64,000 nucleotides of DNA from JB111 sp049856295 (GTDB lineage: Bacteria; Actinomycetota; Actinomycetes; Actinomycetales; Actinomycetaceae): positions 180,129 to 244,128 of the forward strand of contig NZ_JBNDMZ010000007.1 in assembly GCF_049856295.1 (NCBI RefSeq), given 5' to 3'. Under the pieces are notes generated by a model, which worked only from the letters and a program-made list of their open reading frames with translations, searched no databases and was not told where the DNA came from. Made by a program: the position numbers and the translations under genes. Position 1 is the first letter of the stretch; each line of letters starts with the position of its first letter. Positions 21,185 to 29,147 of this stretch are shown piece by piece.

Positions 21185-21194
21185 CAGGTTCCTT

Positions 21195-21230
21195 TTCCGC
21201 TTTGTGGATGTTTCCTTCCTGATGTCGAAA
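21195..21230. promoter_or_regulatory. IclR-type 36-bp operator upstream of hyi-glxR-gcl
   Basis: The site reads TTCC-N7-GGAT-N6-TTCC-N7-GAAA, matching 14 of 16 positions of the palindrome TTTC-N7-GGAA-N6-TTCC-N7-GAAA that recurs across this window. The two units start 21 bases apart, two helical turns. It begins 11 bases upstream of the hyi start codon, a position suited to repression. Binding by the adjacent IclR protein is inferred. Confidence 0.7.
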
Positions 21231-21280
21231 ACATTAGCAGCGGCGCCGGGAGGGGTCAACAGACCGGTCAGCACACGACG

Positions 21281-21311
21281 ACGGCCGGGACCCGTCGCGG
21301 GTCCCGGCCGT
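21281..21311 (-). terminator. Terminator of iclR
   Basis: A perfect 14-base-pair stem (21281-21294 with 21298-21311) and a three-base loop lie 42 bases after the stop of the minus-strand iclR gene at 21353 and before the hyi operator region. Confidence 0.75.
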
Positions 21312-21352
21312 TCGCGGCACTGCGGTCGGGGTACCGATCGCCACGACGCACG

Positions 21353-22117
21353 TCATCCGGCGGCGCCGACCGCCCCGAGCCCGTCGGCGATCTCCTGGGC
21401 GGCCCGGCGCAGGAGGGGTACCGCCCGCGCGCCGAACGCGTCGTCGACCCGCGAGCTCGGGCCGGAGACCGAGATCCCGGTGCGCACGGGCGTCCCGGGC
21501 ACGGCCATCGCATAGCAGCGCACACCGAGCTCCTGCTCCTCGTCGTCGATCGAGTAGCCGTGCGCACGCACCACCTCGAGCCGCTCGACGAGCTGTCCGA
21601 GCGTCGCGGCCGACCGCGGCGTGGGCTGGGCGATGTCCCGACCGACGAGCCGTTCGACGTCGGCGTCCGACATCGTGGCGAGGATCGCCTTGCCCACCCC
21701 GGTCGCGTGCGCGAGGGCGCGTCGTCCCACCTCGGTGAACATGCGCATCGACCGGGTCGACTGGACCTGGCCGATGTAGACGATCATCGGACCGTCGAGC
21801 GTGGCCATGTTCGCGGACTCCCCGAGCTGGTCGGCGAGGCGCTGGAGGATCGGCCGGCTCGCGACGCCGAGCTGACGGTTCGCGGCCTCCCCGAGGGGGA
21901 CGAGCCGAGGCCCGAGCGCGTAGCTCCGGCTGGGCATCTGCCGGACGTGGCCGAGGGTGACCATCGTGCGCAGCAGCCGGTGGATCGTCGGCAGCGGGAG
22001 CTCGACCGTGGCCGACAGGTCGGACAGGGTCATCTCACCGCCCGCCGCCGCGATGATCTCGAGGACCCGGAACGCGCGCTCGACGGACTGGACACCGCCG
22101 CCCTGACCTGTGCTCAT
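21353..22117 (-). CDS. allR: IclR-family regulator 1 of the purine/glyoxylate island
   Basis: A repressor-type regulator of 254 residues. The N-terminal winged helix spans about residues 8-70, with LPLPTIHRLLRTMVTLGHV as the recognition region. An effector domain follows, with GESANMATLDGPMIVYIGQV, RSMRMFTEVGRRALAHATGVGKA and DDEEQELGVRC, the last typical of IclR, AllR and GylR. AllR proteins sense allantoin or glyoxylate; the position next to hyi-glxR-gcl fits either, but the effector is inferred. It is a paralogue of the product of 24238-24993. An operator-like site precedes it, suggesting autoregulation. Confidence 0.9.
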   Translation of the reverse strand: MSTGQGGGVQSVERAFRVLEIIAAAGGEMTLSDLSATVELPLPTIHRLLRTMVTLGHVRQMPSRSYALGPRLVPLGEAANRQLGVASRPILQRLADQLGESANMATLDGPMIVYIGQVQSTRSMRMFTEVGRRALAHATGVGKAILATMSDADVERLVGRDIAQPTPRSAATLGQLVERLEVVRAHGYSIDDEEQELGVRCYAMAVPGTPVRTGISVSGPSSRVDDAFGARAVPLLRRAAQEIADGLGAVGAAG

Positions 22118-22203
22118 CGTCGGACCTCTCTCGTGCTCGTCGCTGACTCGTCCGCGGCCGCCACGGCCGCTCCCTTGTGCCCGATCGCCGCCGCTGACAT
22201 GCT

Positions 22204-22239
22204 ATCCGCAACGCGATAGCGCTTTTCCGTATCGAGGAA
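22204..22239. promoter_or_regulatory. Partial IclR-type operator upstream of iclR 1
   Basis: The right unit is a perfect TTCC-N7-GGAA at 22225-22239. The left unit, 21 bases away, is a weak ATCC-N7-GATA. The left part is also an independent inverted repeat CTATC-N8-GATAG at 22202-22219. The site lies between the divergent iclR and GlcG/HbpS-like genes and could control both. Confidence 0.5.
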
Positions 22240-22410
22240 TCTACCTCGTCTCCCGGCGCCCGGTGAGCGAGCGCCCCAGCTCCTGCCCGAGGCCGCGCAG
22301 CGCGCTCGCGCCCTGCCGCACGGACCGACCCGACGCCCGTCCGACCACCCGTCCCGACAACCGACCGACCGGCACTCCCGCCGCTCGATCGCCCATCGAA
22401 AGGACCTCCC

Positions 22411-22839
22411 GTGAGCCTCTCCCTCGACACCGCCCGGACCCTCGTCGCCGGCACCCTCGCGACGGCCGCCGAGCGCGGGCTCAAGCCGCTCGCCGTCGCC
22501 GTGCTCGACCAGGCCGGTCTCGTCATCGCGGCCGAGCGTCAGGACGGCACCTCCGCGCGCCGCCTCGACATCGCGCACGGCAAGGGGCACGGCGCCATCG
22601 CGCTCGGCATGGGGTCGCGGGCGATCCAGGCACGCGCCGAGCAGCAGCCCTACTTCGTCTCGGCGGCGACCGCCGCGGTGGGCGGCGCGCTCATCCCGGT
22701 CGCCGGCGGCGTGCTCGTCAAGGACGCGAACGGCACCGTGCTCGGCGCGATCGGCGTCTCGGGCGACACCTCCGACAACGACGAGGCCGCCGCCGTCGCG
22801 GCGATCGAGGCCGCGGGCCTCGTCGCGCAGGTCGACTGA
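22411..22839 (+). CDS. GlcG/HbpS-family protein
   Basis: A 142-residue protein of the GlcG/HbpS fold, a small alpha/beta domain known from the glycolate locus of enterobacteria and from a haem-binding extracellular sensor of Streptomyces. Visible family features are VLDQAGLVIAAERQDG, the SARRLDIAHGKGHGAIALG helix and GGVLVKDANGTVLGAIGVSG. The GTG start is chosen because AAAGGA precedes it. There is no signal peptide, so it is cytoplasmic. Genes of this family often sit beside glycolate or glyoxylate enzymes, as here, but what it binds or does is not established. Confidence 0.82.
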   Translation: MSLSLDTARTLVAGTLATAAERGLKPLAVAVLDQAGLVIAAERQDGTSARRLDIAHGKGHGAIALGMGSRAIQARAEQQPYFVSAATAAVGGALIPVAGGVLVKDANGTVLGAIGVSGDTSDNDEAAAVAAIEAAGLVAQVD

Positions 22840-22858
22840 CCGGGCGCCCATGCGGCGT

Positions 22859-24121
22859 CTACCGCCCGGGCCGGCCGGCGAGCGCGTCGACGTCCGCGGC
22901 CGACGCGCCCACGGCCGTCTCGAGCTCCGCCACCGCGATGGCCCCGCAGTCGGTGCCGCGCGCGAGGAACCAGGCGAGCGCGCGTGCCGTCGCCGGCTCG
23001 TCCATCACGGCCCCATCCTCGCGCGCGAGGTAGATCCGCAGGCGCTCGGCGGCGGGCAGGAAGCCCTCCCGGTAGTAGGCGTACGTCACGGCGAACCGGC
23101 CCGGCAGGTGACCGGGGTGCATGTCCCAGCCCTGGAGGTAGCCCCGCTCGAGGGACCGCCGCACGAGGCGGCCGTGCAGCGCCCACGCCGCGCGCACCTG
23201 CTCGGCGTCGCCCACCGGCAGCACGTTCGTCGAGCCGTCGGAGAGCCGCACGCCGGTGCCGGCCGCGGCGAGCTGCATGACGGCCTTCGCGTGGTCCGCG
23301 GCCGGGTGCTCCATCGACTGGAAGCGCGCGGCGATGCCGAGCGAGGCGGAATAGTCGTAGGTGCCGTAGTGCAACCCGGTCACCCGGCCGCCGCCGGCGT
23401 GGATCATCCGGGCCACGAGCGCGGTCCCGTCGGAGCCGAGCACGGCCTGCGGGGTCTCGACCTGGATCTCGAACCGCAGGCGTCCCGCCGGCAGGTCGTG
23501 CAGGGCCTCGAGCCGCTCGCAGACGAGCACCATCGCCTCGACCTGCTCGACCGAGGTCACCTTCGGCAGCGTGAGAACGAGGCCCGCCGGCAGCTCGCCC
23601 GACCCGGCGAGCTCCCCGAGGAACAGGTCGAGGGTCCGCAGGCCGCGCGCACGCGTCGGGGCCTCGAAGCTCTTGAACCGGATGCCGACGAACGGGGTCG
23701 AGCGCCCCTCGTCCACCTCGGCGCGGACCGCACGGGCCGCCGCGAGCGCGTGCCCGTCCTCGTCGTCGCCCCGGTCCCCGTAGCCGTCCTCGAGGTCGAT
23801 GCGCAGGTCCTCGATCGGCTCGCTCGCGAGCTTCGACTCGACGAGCGCGCCCACCTCCGCCCGGAGGTCCTCCCGCACACCGACGGCGTCGAGCAGCGCG
23901 GCGGTCCCACCGCCCTCCTCGACCACGGCCAGCGCCCGCTCGCCCCACTCCCCCGCGAGGCCCGCGCGGAAGCGGTCCGCGGGGACGTACACGGTGTGCA
24001 CGGGCTGGCGGGTGCCGTCGTCGCCGGGGTAGGTGCGCGCCAGGTGCTCGTCGGCACCGGCGAGCATCGCGTCGACGTCGTCGTACGTGCCGGCGTCGAG
24101 GGACGGTCGAGGGCTGGTCAT
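22859..24121 (-). CDS. DUF6986 protein, HpcH/CitE-like aldolase or lyase
   Basis: A 420-residue TIM-barrel protein of the HpcH/HpaI aldolase-citrate lyase beta superfamily, DUF6986 subgroup. The metal-binding segment is RIDLEDGYGDR at about residue 105, and the family LRFEIQVETPQAVLG strand lies at about residue 220. LHYGTYDYSASLG and QGWDMHPGHLPGRF complete the pattern. Related enzymes cleave or form C-C bonds with glyoxylate, pyruvate or acetyl-CoA. Placement between two IclR genes of a glyoxylate-producing island suggests a glyoxylate-consuming aldolase or malate-synthase-like step; this is inference. A perfect operator unit lies 30 bases upstream of its start. Confidence 0.8.
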   Translation of the reverse strand: MTSPRPSLDAGTYDDVDAMLAGADEHLARTYPGDDGTRQPVHTVYVPADRFRAGLAGEWGERALAVVEEGGGTAALLDAVGVREDLRAEVGALVESKLASEPIEDLRIDLEDGYGDRGDDEDGHALAAARAVRAEVDEGRSTPFVGIRFKSFEAPTRARGLRTLDLFLGELAGSGELPAGLVLTLPKVTSVEQVEAMVLVCERLEALHDLPAGRLRFEIQVETPQAVLGSDGTALVARMIHAGGGRVTGLHYGTYDYSASLGIAARFQSMEHPAADHAKAVMQLAAAGTGVRLSDGSTNVLPVGDAEQVRAAWALHGRLVRRSLERGYLQGWDMHPGHLPGRFAVTYAYYREGFLPAAERLRIYLAREDGAVMDEPATARALAWFLARGTDCGAIAVAELETAVGASAADVDALAGRPGR

Positions 24122-24150
24122 GCGATCGCTCCGATCGTTGGGCCGGTCGG

Positions 24151-24165
24151 TTCCGGCACGTGGAA
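24151..24165. promoter_or_regulatory. Single operator unit between DUF6986 and iclR 2
   Basis: A perfect TTCC-N7-GGAA unit lies in the 116-base divergent gap between the two start codons. No good partner is visible 21 bases to either side, so this is a half operator. It could mediate autoregulation of the second IclR protein. Confidence 0.45.
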
Positions 24166-24237
24166 GAATGCGTCGGGTCTCGGCTCCGGGTTCGCGCCCG
24201 GGCCCCGCACCACCATCCGACCGACGGCGAGGGGAAC

Positions 24238-24993
24238 ATGATGGCGAGTGGTTCCGGCGTGCAGTCGGTCGACCGGGCGATCGACCTCCTCGAGCTCCTC
24301 ACGGACCTCGGCGGGGACGCCGCCCTCAGCGAGCTCGCGGCCGCCTCGGAGCTCCCGCTGCCGACGATCCACCGCCTCATGCGCACGATGGTCGACCGTG
24401 GGTACGCCCGGCAGCTGGCGTCGCGCCGCTACACCCTGGGCCCCCGCCTCATCCGCCTCGGCGAGAGCGCGGGTCGCCAGCTCGGGGCCGGCGCCCGGCC
24501 GCACCTCGAGCGGGTCGCCCGCGAGCTCGGCGAGAGCGCGAACCTCGCGATGATCGACCGCGACATGGCGGTGTACGTGGCGCAGGCGTCGTCCTCGCAC
24601 TCGATGCGGATGTTCACCGAGGTCGGCCGGCGCGTGTTCTGCCACTGCACGGGCGTGGGGAAGATGGTGCTCTCCGAGCTGCCCGAGCAGACCGTGCGCG
24701 AGATCGTCGGCCGGGTCGGGATGCCCGCCGTGACCGAGAAGAGCATCGTCGACATCGACGCCCTCCTCGCCGAGCTCGACCGGGTCCGCGAGCAGGGCTG
24801 GGCGATGGACGACGGCGAGCAGGAGCTCGGCGTGCGCTGCTTCGCCGTCACGGTGCCGGGCGCCCCCACCCCGACCGCGCTCTCGGTGTCCGGCCCCGAG
24901 GCGCGCGTGACCTACGAGTTCGGCGACCGGGCGGTCCCGCTCCTGCACGAGGTCGCCACGGCCGTCGCCACCGAGCTGCTCCCGTCCGTCTGA
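24238..24993 (+). CDS. IclR-family regulator 2 of the purine/glyoxylate island
   Basis: A 251-residue paralogue of the first IclR protein, sharing the recognition-helix text LPLPTIHRL(M/L)RTMV and the effector-domain blocks GESANLA, SMRMFTEVGRR and DDGEQELGVRC. The start follows GAGGGGA; ATG 24238 and ATG 24241 are adjacent alternatives. Two closely similar regulators in one island suggest either different effectors, such as allantoin and glyoxylate, or mixed tetramers acting on the same operators. It is divergent from DUF6986 and followed 27 bases later by sufE, which is probably co-transcribed. Confidence 0.9.
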   Translation: MMASGSGVQSVDRAIDLLELLTDLGGDAALSELAAASELPLPTIHRLMRTMVDRGYARQLASRRYTLGPRLIRLGESAGRQLGAGARPHLERVARELGESANLAMIDRDMAVYVAQASSSHSMRMFTEVGRRVFCHCTGVGKMVLSELPEQTVREIVGRVGMPAVTEKSIVDIDALLAELDRVREQGWAMDDGEQELGVRCFAVTVPGAPTPTALSVSGPEARVTYEFGDRAVPLLHEVATAVATELLPSV

Positions 24994-25020
24994 CGGGTCG
25001 GCGGAACGAGGAGGACACCC

Positions 25021-25497
25021 ATGCCCGACGACGACGCCGCCGCGCTGCGGCCCGCCCTCGCCGAGATCGCCCGCGACCTCGCGGCCCTGGCGCCGAACGA
25101 CCGGGTCCAGCTCCTCGTCGAGCTCGGTGACGAGCTGCCCGGGCTGCCGCAGCGGCTGGTCGACCACCCCGAGCTGCTCGAGGCGGTGCGGGAGTGCCAG
25201 GCCCCCGTGCACGTGCGGGCCGAGGTCGACGGGACGGGCGAGGACGCGCCGGTGACGGTCCACGTCTCGGCGGCCCCACAGGCGCCGGTCACGCGTGGCT
25301 TCGCGGGGATCGTCGTCGTCGGGCTGGCCGGGGCCACGGCGGGCGAGGTGCTCGCCGTCCCCGCGGACCTGCCCACCCGGCTCGGCCTCGAGGATGTCGT
25401 CAGCCCGCTCCGGCTGACCGGGATGGCCGGCCTCCTCGCCCGCGTGCAGCGGCAGGTCGCGGAGGCCGCCGAGCTGCACCGGTCGGCCGACGGCTGA
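25021..25497 (+). CDS. sufE: SufE-family sulfur acceptor
   Basis: SufE proteins accept persulfide sulfur from a cysteine desulfurase. The 158-residue sequence keeps the reactive cysteine, Cys59 in EAVRECQAPVHV, and the GLAGATAGEVLAVPADL region of the fold. The ribosome site is AGGAGG. It follows iclR 2 in the same direction, with no desulfurase or other Suf gene nearby. Because xanthine dehydrogenase needs a sulfido ligand on its molybdenum, the protein may serve that maturation rather than general Fe-S assembly. That link is inferred from context only. Confidence 0.85.
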   Translation: MPDDDAAALRPALAEIARDLAALAPNDRVQLLVELGDELPGLPQRLVDHPELLEAVRECQAPVHVRAEVDGTGEDAPVTVHVSAAPQAPVTRGFAGIVVVGLAGATAGEVLAVPADLPTRLGLEDVVSPLRLTGMAGLLARVQRQVAEAAELHRSADG

Positions 25498-25526
25498 TCC
25501 CGCCCGCCCGACCGACCGGTGCCCGC

Positions 25527-27155
25527 TCATCGGTTGACGTCGTCCGCGCGCCTGGCCGGTCGCGCGGAGTCCTCGGCCCGGGTGAGGTGCGGCCAGGCGA
25601 GGTCGGCGTCGCTCGCGCGGTCGGCCGCACGGTCGAGCGAGGACGCGGAGCCGGACCGGCGCCCGTGCCCCAGCCTGCGCCGCGCGGAGCGCTCGGCCTG
25701 CTCGCGGGCCGCGTGCTCGGCGCGCCGACGACCGTCGAGCTGGGCGAAGTAGGCCGAGCGGCGCTCCTGCTCGTCCTCCGCGATGTTCGCGCGGGCCGTG
25801 GACCCGGCCGTGAAGACCGACGGGTCCTTCGACCGGCCCCAGCGGATCTCGTTGAACAGCAGGTTGAGGATGACGGAGACGATCGCCGCGGCGCTGATGC
25901 CCGAGTGGAAGATCATGCCGACCCACTCCGGGAACCCGGCGTAGAAGTCCGGCACCGCGATCGGGATGATGCCGAACGCCAGGGACACCGCGACGAGGGT
26001 GAGGTTGAGGTTCCCGTCGTACTTGACCTTCGACAGCGTCCGGATGCCCGAGACGGCGACGGAACCGAAGAGGACGATGCCGGCGCCGCCGAGGACCGGG
26101 TTGGGGATGGCGGCGACGACCCGGCCGAGCAGCGGCACGAGGCCGACGAGCACGAGCACGCCACCGCCCGCAGCCACCGCGAACCGGCTCTTGATGCCGG
26201 TGATCGCCACGAGCCCGACGTTCTGCGCGAAGGCCGTGATCGGGAACGTGTTGAACACGGGAGCGATGAGCGACGCACCCATGTCCGCACGCAGGCCGTC
26301 GCCGACCCGTCGGGCGTCGACCTTGGTCTCGACGATCTCACCGACGGCGAGGATGTCCGCCGTCGTCTCGGTCATCGCGATGAAGATGACGACCGTCATC
26401 GAGATGATCGCGCCGATCTCGAAGGTCGGTGCGCCGAAGTGGAACGGCGACGGGACGGCGACGACGTCGCCCTCCGGGATGCCCGAGAAGTCGGCCATCC
26501 CGACGGCGGCCGCGAAGGCCGTTCCGACGACGAGGCCGATGAGGATCGACAGCCGCGAGAACGTGCCGGTGGTGAACCGGCTGAGCACGAGGATGACGAG
26601 CAGCGTGAACATCGCGAGCCCGATGTTCTCCGGGGCACCCCAGCTCGGGCTCCCGTTGCCGCCCATCATCCAGCCGGCGGCCACCGGCAGCAGCGAGATC
26701 CCGATCGTCGCGATGATCGTGCCCGTGACGACGGGCGGGAAGAACCGCACCACCTGGGAGAAGAACGACGACACGACCAGACCGATCGCCGCCGCCACGA
26801 GGACGGCGCCGAAGATCGTCGTCACGCTGCCCCCGCCGACGACGATGGTGGTCATCGTCGAGACGGAGACGAACGAGACGCCCTGGACGAGCGGGAGCTG
26901 GGAGCCGAAGAACGGCAGGCCGATCGTCTGCACCACGGTGCCGAGCCCGCTGACGAACAGGGCGGCCGAGATGAGGATGCCCTGGTCGGTGGCGCTCATG
27001 CCGGCCGCCTGGCCGACGATGATCGGCGGCGCGATGACGCCACCGAGCATCGTCAGGACGTGCTGCAACCCGAAGAGGGTCGTCTTGCCGGCTCCGTACG
27101 TCTCGTCCTCGGGCCTCTTGCCCTTCTCGACGGCGTCGGCTGTGGTCGTACTCAT
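25527..27155 (-). CDS. NCS2-family xanthine/urate permease
   Basis: A membrane transporter of 542 residues with about 12-14 helices. It probably imports urate or xanthine with protons or sodium. Family marks are LFGLQHVLTMLGGVIAPPII at the N terminus, the first substrate-site helix with PLVQGVSFV, TGTIIATIG, and the Glu-containing ETTADILAVGE segment followed by FPITAFAQNVGLVAITG, typical of the urate/xanthine branch. A 65-residue charged Arg/Ala-rich cytoplasmic tail is longer than usual. A ribosome site AAGGAG precedes the start. It lies 46 bases downstream of urate oxidase and is probably in its transcript, hence under the same operator. Confidence 0.93.
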   Translation of the reverse strand: MSTTTADAVEKGKRPEDETYGAGKTTLFGLQHVLTMLGGVIAPPIIVGQAAGMSATDQGILISAALFVSGLGTVVQTIGLPFFGSQLPLVQGVSFVSVSTMTTIVVGGGSVTTIFGAVLVAAAIGLVVSSFFSQVVRFFPPVVTGTIIATIGISLLPVAAGWMMGGNGSPSWGAPENIGLAMFTLLVILVLSRFTTGTFSRLSILIGLVVGTAFAAAVGMADFSGIPEGDVVAVPSPFHFGAPTFEIGAIISMTVVIFIAMTETTADILAVGEIVETKVDARRVGDGLRADMGASLIAPVFNTFPITAFAQNVGLVAITGIKSRFAVAAGGGVLVLVGLVPLLGRVVAAIPNPVLGGAGIVLFGSVAVSGIRTLSKVKYDGNLNLTLVAVSLAFGIIPIAVPDFYAGFPEWVGMIFHSGISAAAIVSVILNLLFNEIRWGRSKDPSVFTAGSTARANIAEDEQERRSAYFAQLDGRRRAEHAAREQAERSARRRLGHGRRSGSASSLDRAADRASDADLAWPHLTRAEDSARPARRADDVNR

Positions 27156-27201
27156 GTCTCCCGGGCTCCTTCGCTCAGGTGGTGGCGGACGGAGGGGCGG
27201 G

Positions 27202-28140
27202 TCAGCAGAAGCCGGCGGAGGTCGCCCAGGCGCGCGGCTCGGGGGCGACGCCCTCGCGGCGCACCTCGCCCTCGATGAGCCCGTAGGGACGGTCGGCCGC
27301 GTAGAAGACCTCGCCCGGGTTGTCGAGCCCGAACGGCTCGAGGTCCACGAGGAAGTGGTGGAGGTTCGGCATGGAGAACTTGATCTCGCCGATCTCGGGG
27401 TGCGCCTCGAGCACGCGGCGGCCCATCTCGTACAGGGTCTGCTGCAGCGCGAGGCTGTGCACGTCGGCGAACGTCTCGAGCAGGATCCGGCGGACGTCGT
27501 CGTAGACGGCGTTGAAGTCGATCGACGTGTCGAGGTAGCGCCACTTGGCGGTCACCGACGTGGCGAGCACGCGGTCCGTGGTCTCGACCAGCGAGGTGAA
27601 GCGGTCGCGCGGGAACCCGTGGAACTCCGAGCCCGTCGACTTGAGGACGGCGAGGTCCTCGATGCCCGCCACCACGAAGGTGTCGGCGCCGTCGCGCTGG
27701 ACGAGCGCGGTGCGGGTCTCGACGTCGGTGCGGACGAAGGAGTGGTTGTGCTCGCCGTCGGCCGAGTTGTTCGCGAGCGACGTGGGGATGTGCTCCCACG
27801 TGTGCTCCTTGACCTGCCAGCGACCGCCGGTGACCCAGTCGAACGAGCTGGTGAAGTGCTCCGCGAGGCGCAGGCCGAAGTCCTCCGGCGAGCCGATGCC
27901 GTCGCGCGCGAGGCCGAAGACCGTGTTCTTCTGCGTGTCGGTGGCCACGACCGGGCTGTTGTCGCCCTCGGTGTGCGCCACGGTGAAGTCGCCGCGGAGC
28001 TGCGAGGTCACCGAGAGGTCGGTGATGCAGTGCCGCGCCTCCTGGCGGTCGACCTTGACGAGGCGGACCTCCGCCTTGCCGTACTGGTTCTCGCCGAGGA
28101 CGATGCCGCCGGTCCCGTTCGTGGTGGTGCTCTCGCTCAT
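27202..28140 (-). CDS. Urate oxidase (cofactor-free)
   Basis: It oxidises urate with O2 to 5-hydroxyisourate and H2O2. The 312 residues contain both T-fold repeats. Catalytic residues known from the Aspergillus enzyme are present: Lys22 (QYGK) and Thr67 in ATDTQKNT. A substrate-site Phe (DTFVVAG region), LQQTLYEMG with its Gln, and FSMPNLHHF with the conserved Asn are also visible. The ATG has GAGGGAG upstream. Hydroxyisourate hydrolase and OHCU decarboxylase, which handle the product, are 14 kb away under a similar operator. It heads the transcript with the NCS2 permease. Confidence 0.97.
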   Translation of the reverse strand: MSESTTTNGTGGIVLGENQYGKAEVRLVKVDRQEARHCITDLSVTSQLRGDFTVAHTEGDNSPVVATDTQKNTVFGLARDGIGSPEDFGLRLAEHFTSSFDWVTGGRWQVKEHTWEHIPTSLANNSADGEHNHSFVRTDVETRTALVQRDGADTFVVAGIEDLAVLKSTGSEFHGFPRDRFTSLVETTDRVLATSVTAKWRYLDTSIDFNAVYDDVRRILLETFADVHSLALQQTLYEMGRRVLEAHPEIGEIKFSMPNLHHFLVDLEPFGLDNPGEVFYAADRPYGLIEGEVRREGVAPEPRAWATSAGFC

Positions 28141-28255
28141 GCCCAGCTCCCTCGTTGGTCCTGTGCCGTCCGGATGCCGTGTCCTCGCTGCCGGTCCGCG
28201 CCTCGCGGGCCTGCGCCGCAGGGGGTGCGGCCATCCACTCTGACGTCCTTGTCGT

Positions 28256-28291
28256 TTTCATGAGGTGGAATAACTAATCCACCATGCGGCA
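28256..28291. promoter_or_regulatory. IclR-type 36-bp operator upstream of urate oxidase
   Basis: The site reads TTTC-N7-GGAA-N6-ATCC-N7-GGCA, with 13 of 16 consensus positions kept and the exact 21-base unit spacing. An overlapping inverted repeat GGTGGA-N8-TCCACC (28264-28283) sits at its centre. It is 115 bases upstream of the urate oxidase start and in an AT-rich patch that probably holds the promoter. Confidence 0.65.
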
Positions 28292-28393
28292 TCAAGTTAC
28301 GACCGGGCACGGGTCGTGTCAAGAGACGCGTCACGAGGTGCGGGGCGGTGTCGGCGCGCAGAACCCCGTCGCTCACGCTACCCGCGCCGGACG

Positions 28394-28479
28394 GGCCACG
28401 GAGAGGTCGTGGGGTGGCCACGGAGAGGTCGCGGGGTGGCCACGGAGAGGTCGTGGGGTGGCCACGGAGAGGTCGTGGA
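28394..28479. repeat. 22-bp tandem repeat, four copies, each with a dyad
   Basis: Four head-to-tail copies start at 28394, 28416, 28438 and 28460, the last lacking two bases. Each unit contains CCACG-N7-CGTGG; copy 2 has one substitution (CGCGG) in the right arm. The 22-base period keeps all dyads on nearly the same helix face. It lies in the 400-base divergent gap between urate oxidase and the deaminase gene, 62 bases before the deaminase start. No coding function is supported. Confidence 0.9.
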
Positions 28480-28540
28480 CGATTAGCGTGGCGCGCGGGC
28501 ATCCTTCGACCCGGCCGCACTCTCGAGCAGGAGCACCACC

Positions 28541-29041
28541 ATGACGACCTCCTCCGTCACACCCCTCCCCGACGACGACGAGCGCCGGCTCCGTGACGTC
28601 ATCGCCCGCTCGGCGGCGGCGCGGGAGCAGGGACGGCACCCGTTCGCCGCGATCGTCGTCGGGGCCGACGGGACGGTGCTCGGTGAGGCGGTCAACAACT
28701 CGTCCGGCCCCGGCGGCGACCCGACGCAGCACGCCGAGCTCCTCGCCGCGGCCGCCGCCGCCCGGTCCGCCGGCCCCGACGGGATGCGCGGCAGCACGCT
28801 CTACACGAGCGCTGAGCCGTGCGCGATGTGCGCGGGGGCCGCGTACTGGACCGGGGTCGGTCGCGTCGTCTACGCGCTGAGCGAGTCGCGCCTGCTGACG
28901 ATCACGGGCTCGCACCCCGAGAACCCGACGCTCGACCTGCCCTGCCGCGAGGTCTTCGCCCGCGGCCAGCGCGAGGTCACGGTCTCGGGCCCGCACCTCG
29001 AGGACGAGGCCGCGCAGGCGCACGAGGGGTTCTGGGTGTAG
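28541..29041 (+). CDS. guaD: Cytidine-deaminase-fold guanine/purine deaminase
   Basis: A zinc-dependent deaminase of 166 residues. The zinc site is THAE-like (QHAEL) plus SAEPCAMCAGA with the PCxxC cysteines, and a long C-terminal segment ends HEGFW. This matches the small, domain-swapped Bacillus-type guanine deaminase and related nucleoside deaminases. Guanine to xanthine would feed xanthine dehydrogenase. A second, unrelated guanine deaminase lies 265 bases downstream, so this copy may act on another purine or pyrimidine base. The ATG start follows GGAG about nine bases upstream. Confidence 0.85.
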   Translation: MTTSSVTPLPDDDERRLRDVIARSAAAREQGRHPFAAIVVGADGTVLGEAVNNSSGPGGDPTQHAELLAAAAAARSAGPDGMRGSTLYTSAEPCAMCAGAAYWTGVGRVVYALSESRLLTITGSHPENPTLDLPCREVFARGQREVTVSGPHLEDEAAQAHEGFWV

Positions 29042-29066
29042 CACCACCCGCCCACCACCTCCCCAC

Positions 29067-29102
29067 TTTCACGGATCGGAACTTCTCTTCCAGAATCTAT
29101 TG
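29067..29102. promoter_or_regulatory. IclR-type operator upstream of the guanine deaminase operon
   Basis: It reads TTTC-N7-GGAA-N6-TTCC-N7-ATTG. The first three boxes are perfect and the fourth is lost, giving 12 of 16 positions with exact spacing. It lies in an AT-richer 264-base gap after the deaminase stop and about 200 bases before the amidohydrolase-type guanine deaminase, whose transcript would also carry the AzgA permease and 8-oxoguanine deaminase genes. Confidence 0.6.
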
Positions 29103-29147
29103 CGCAACTGAGCGAGTCCCGCTAACGTCCCTGCCACCGACGCGTCG

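Noticed and set aside
28394..28479. Possible CRISPR array or short coding repeat
   Set aside because: The 22-bp units are contiguous with no spacers, and frames through them have no family features or ribosome sites.
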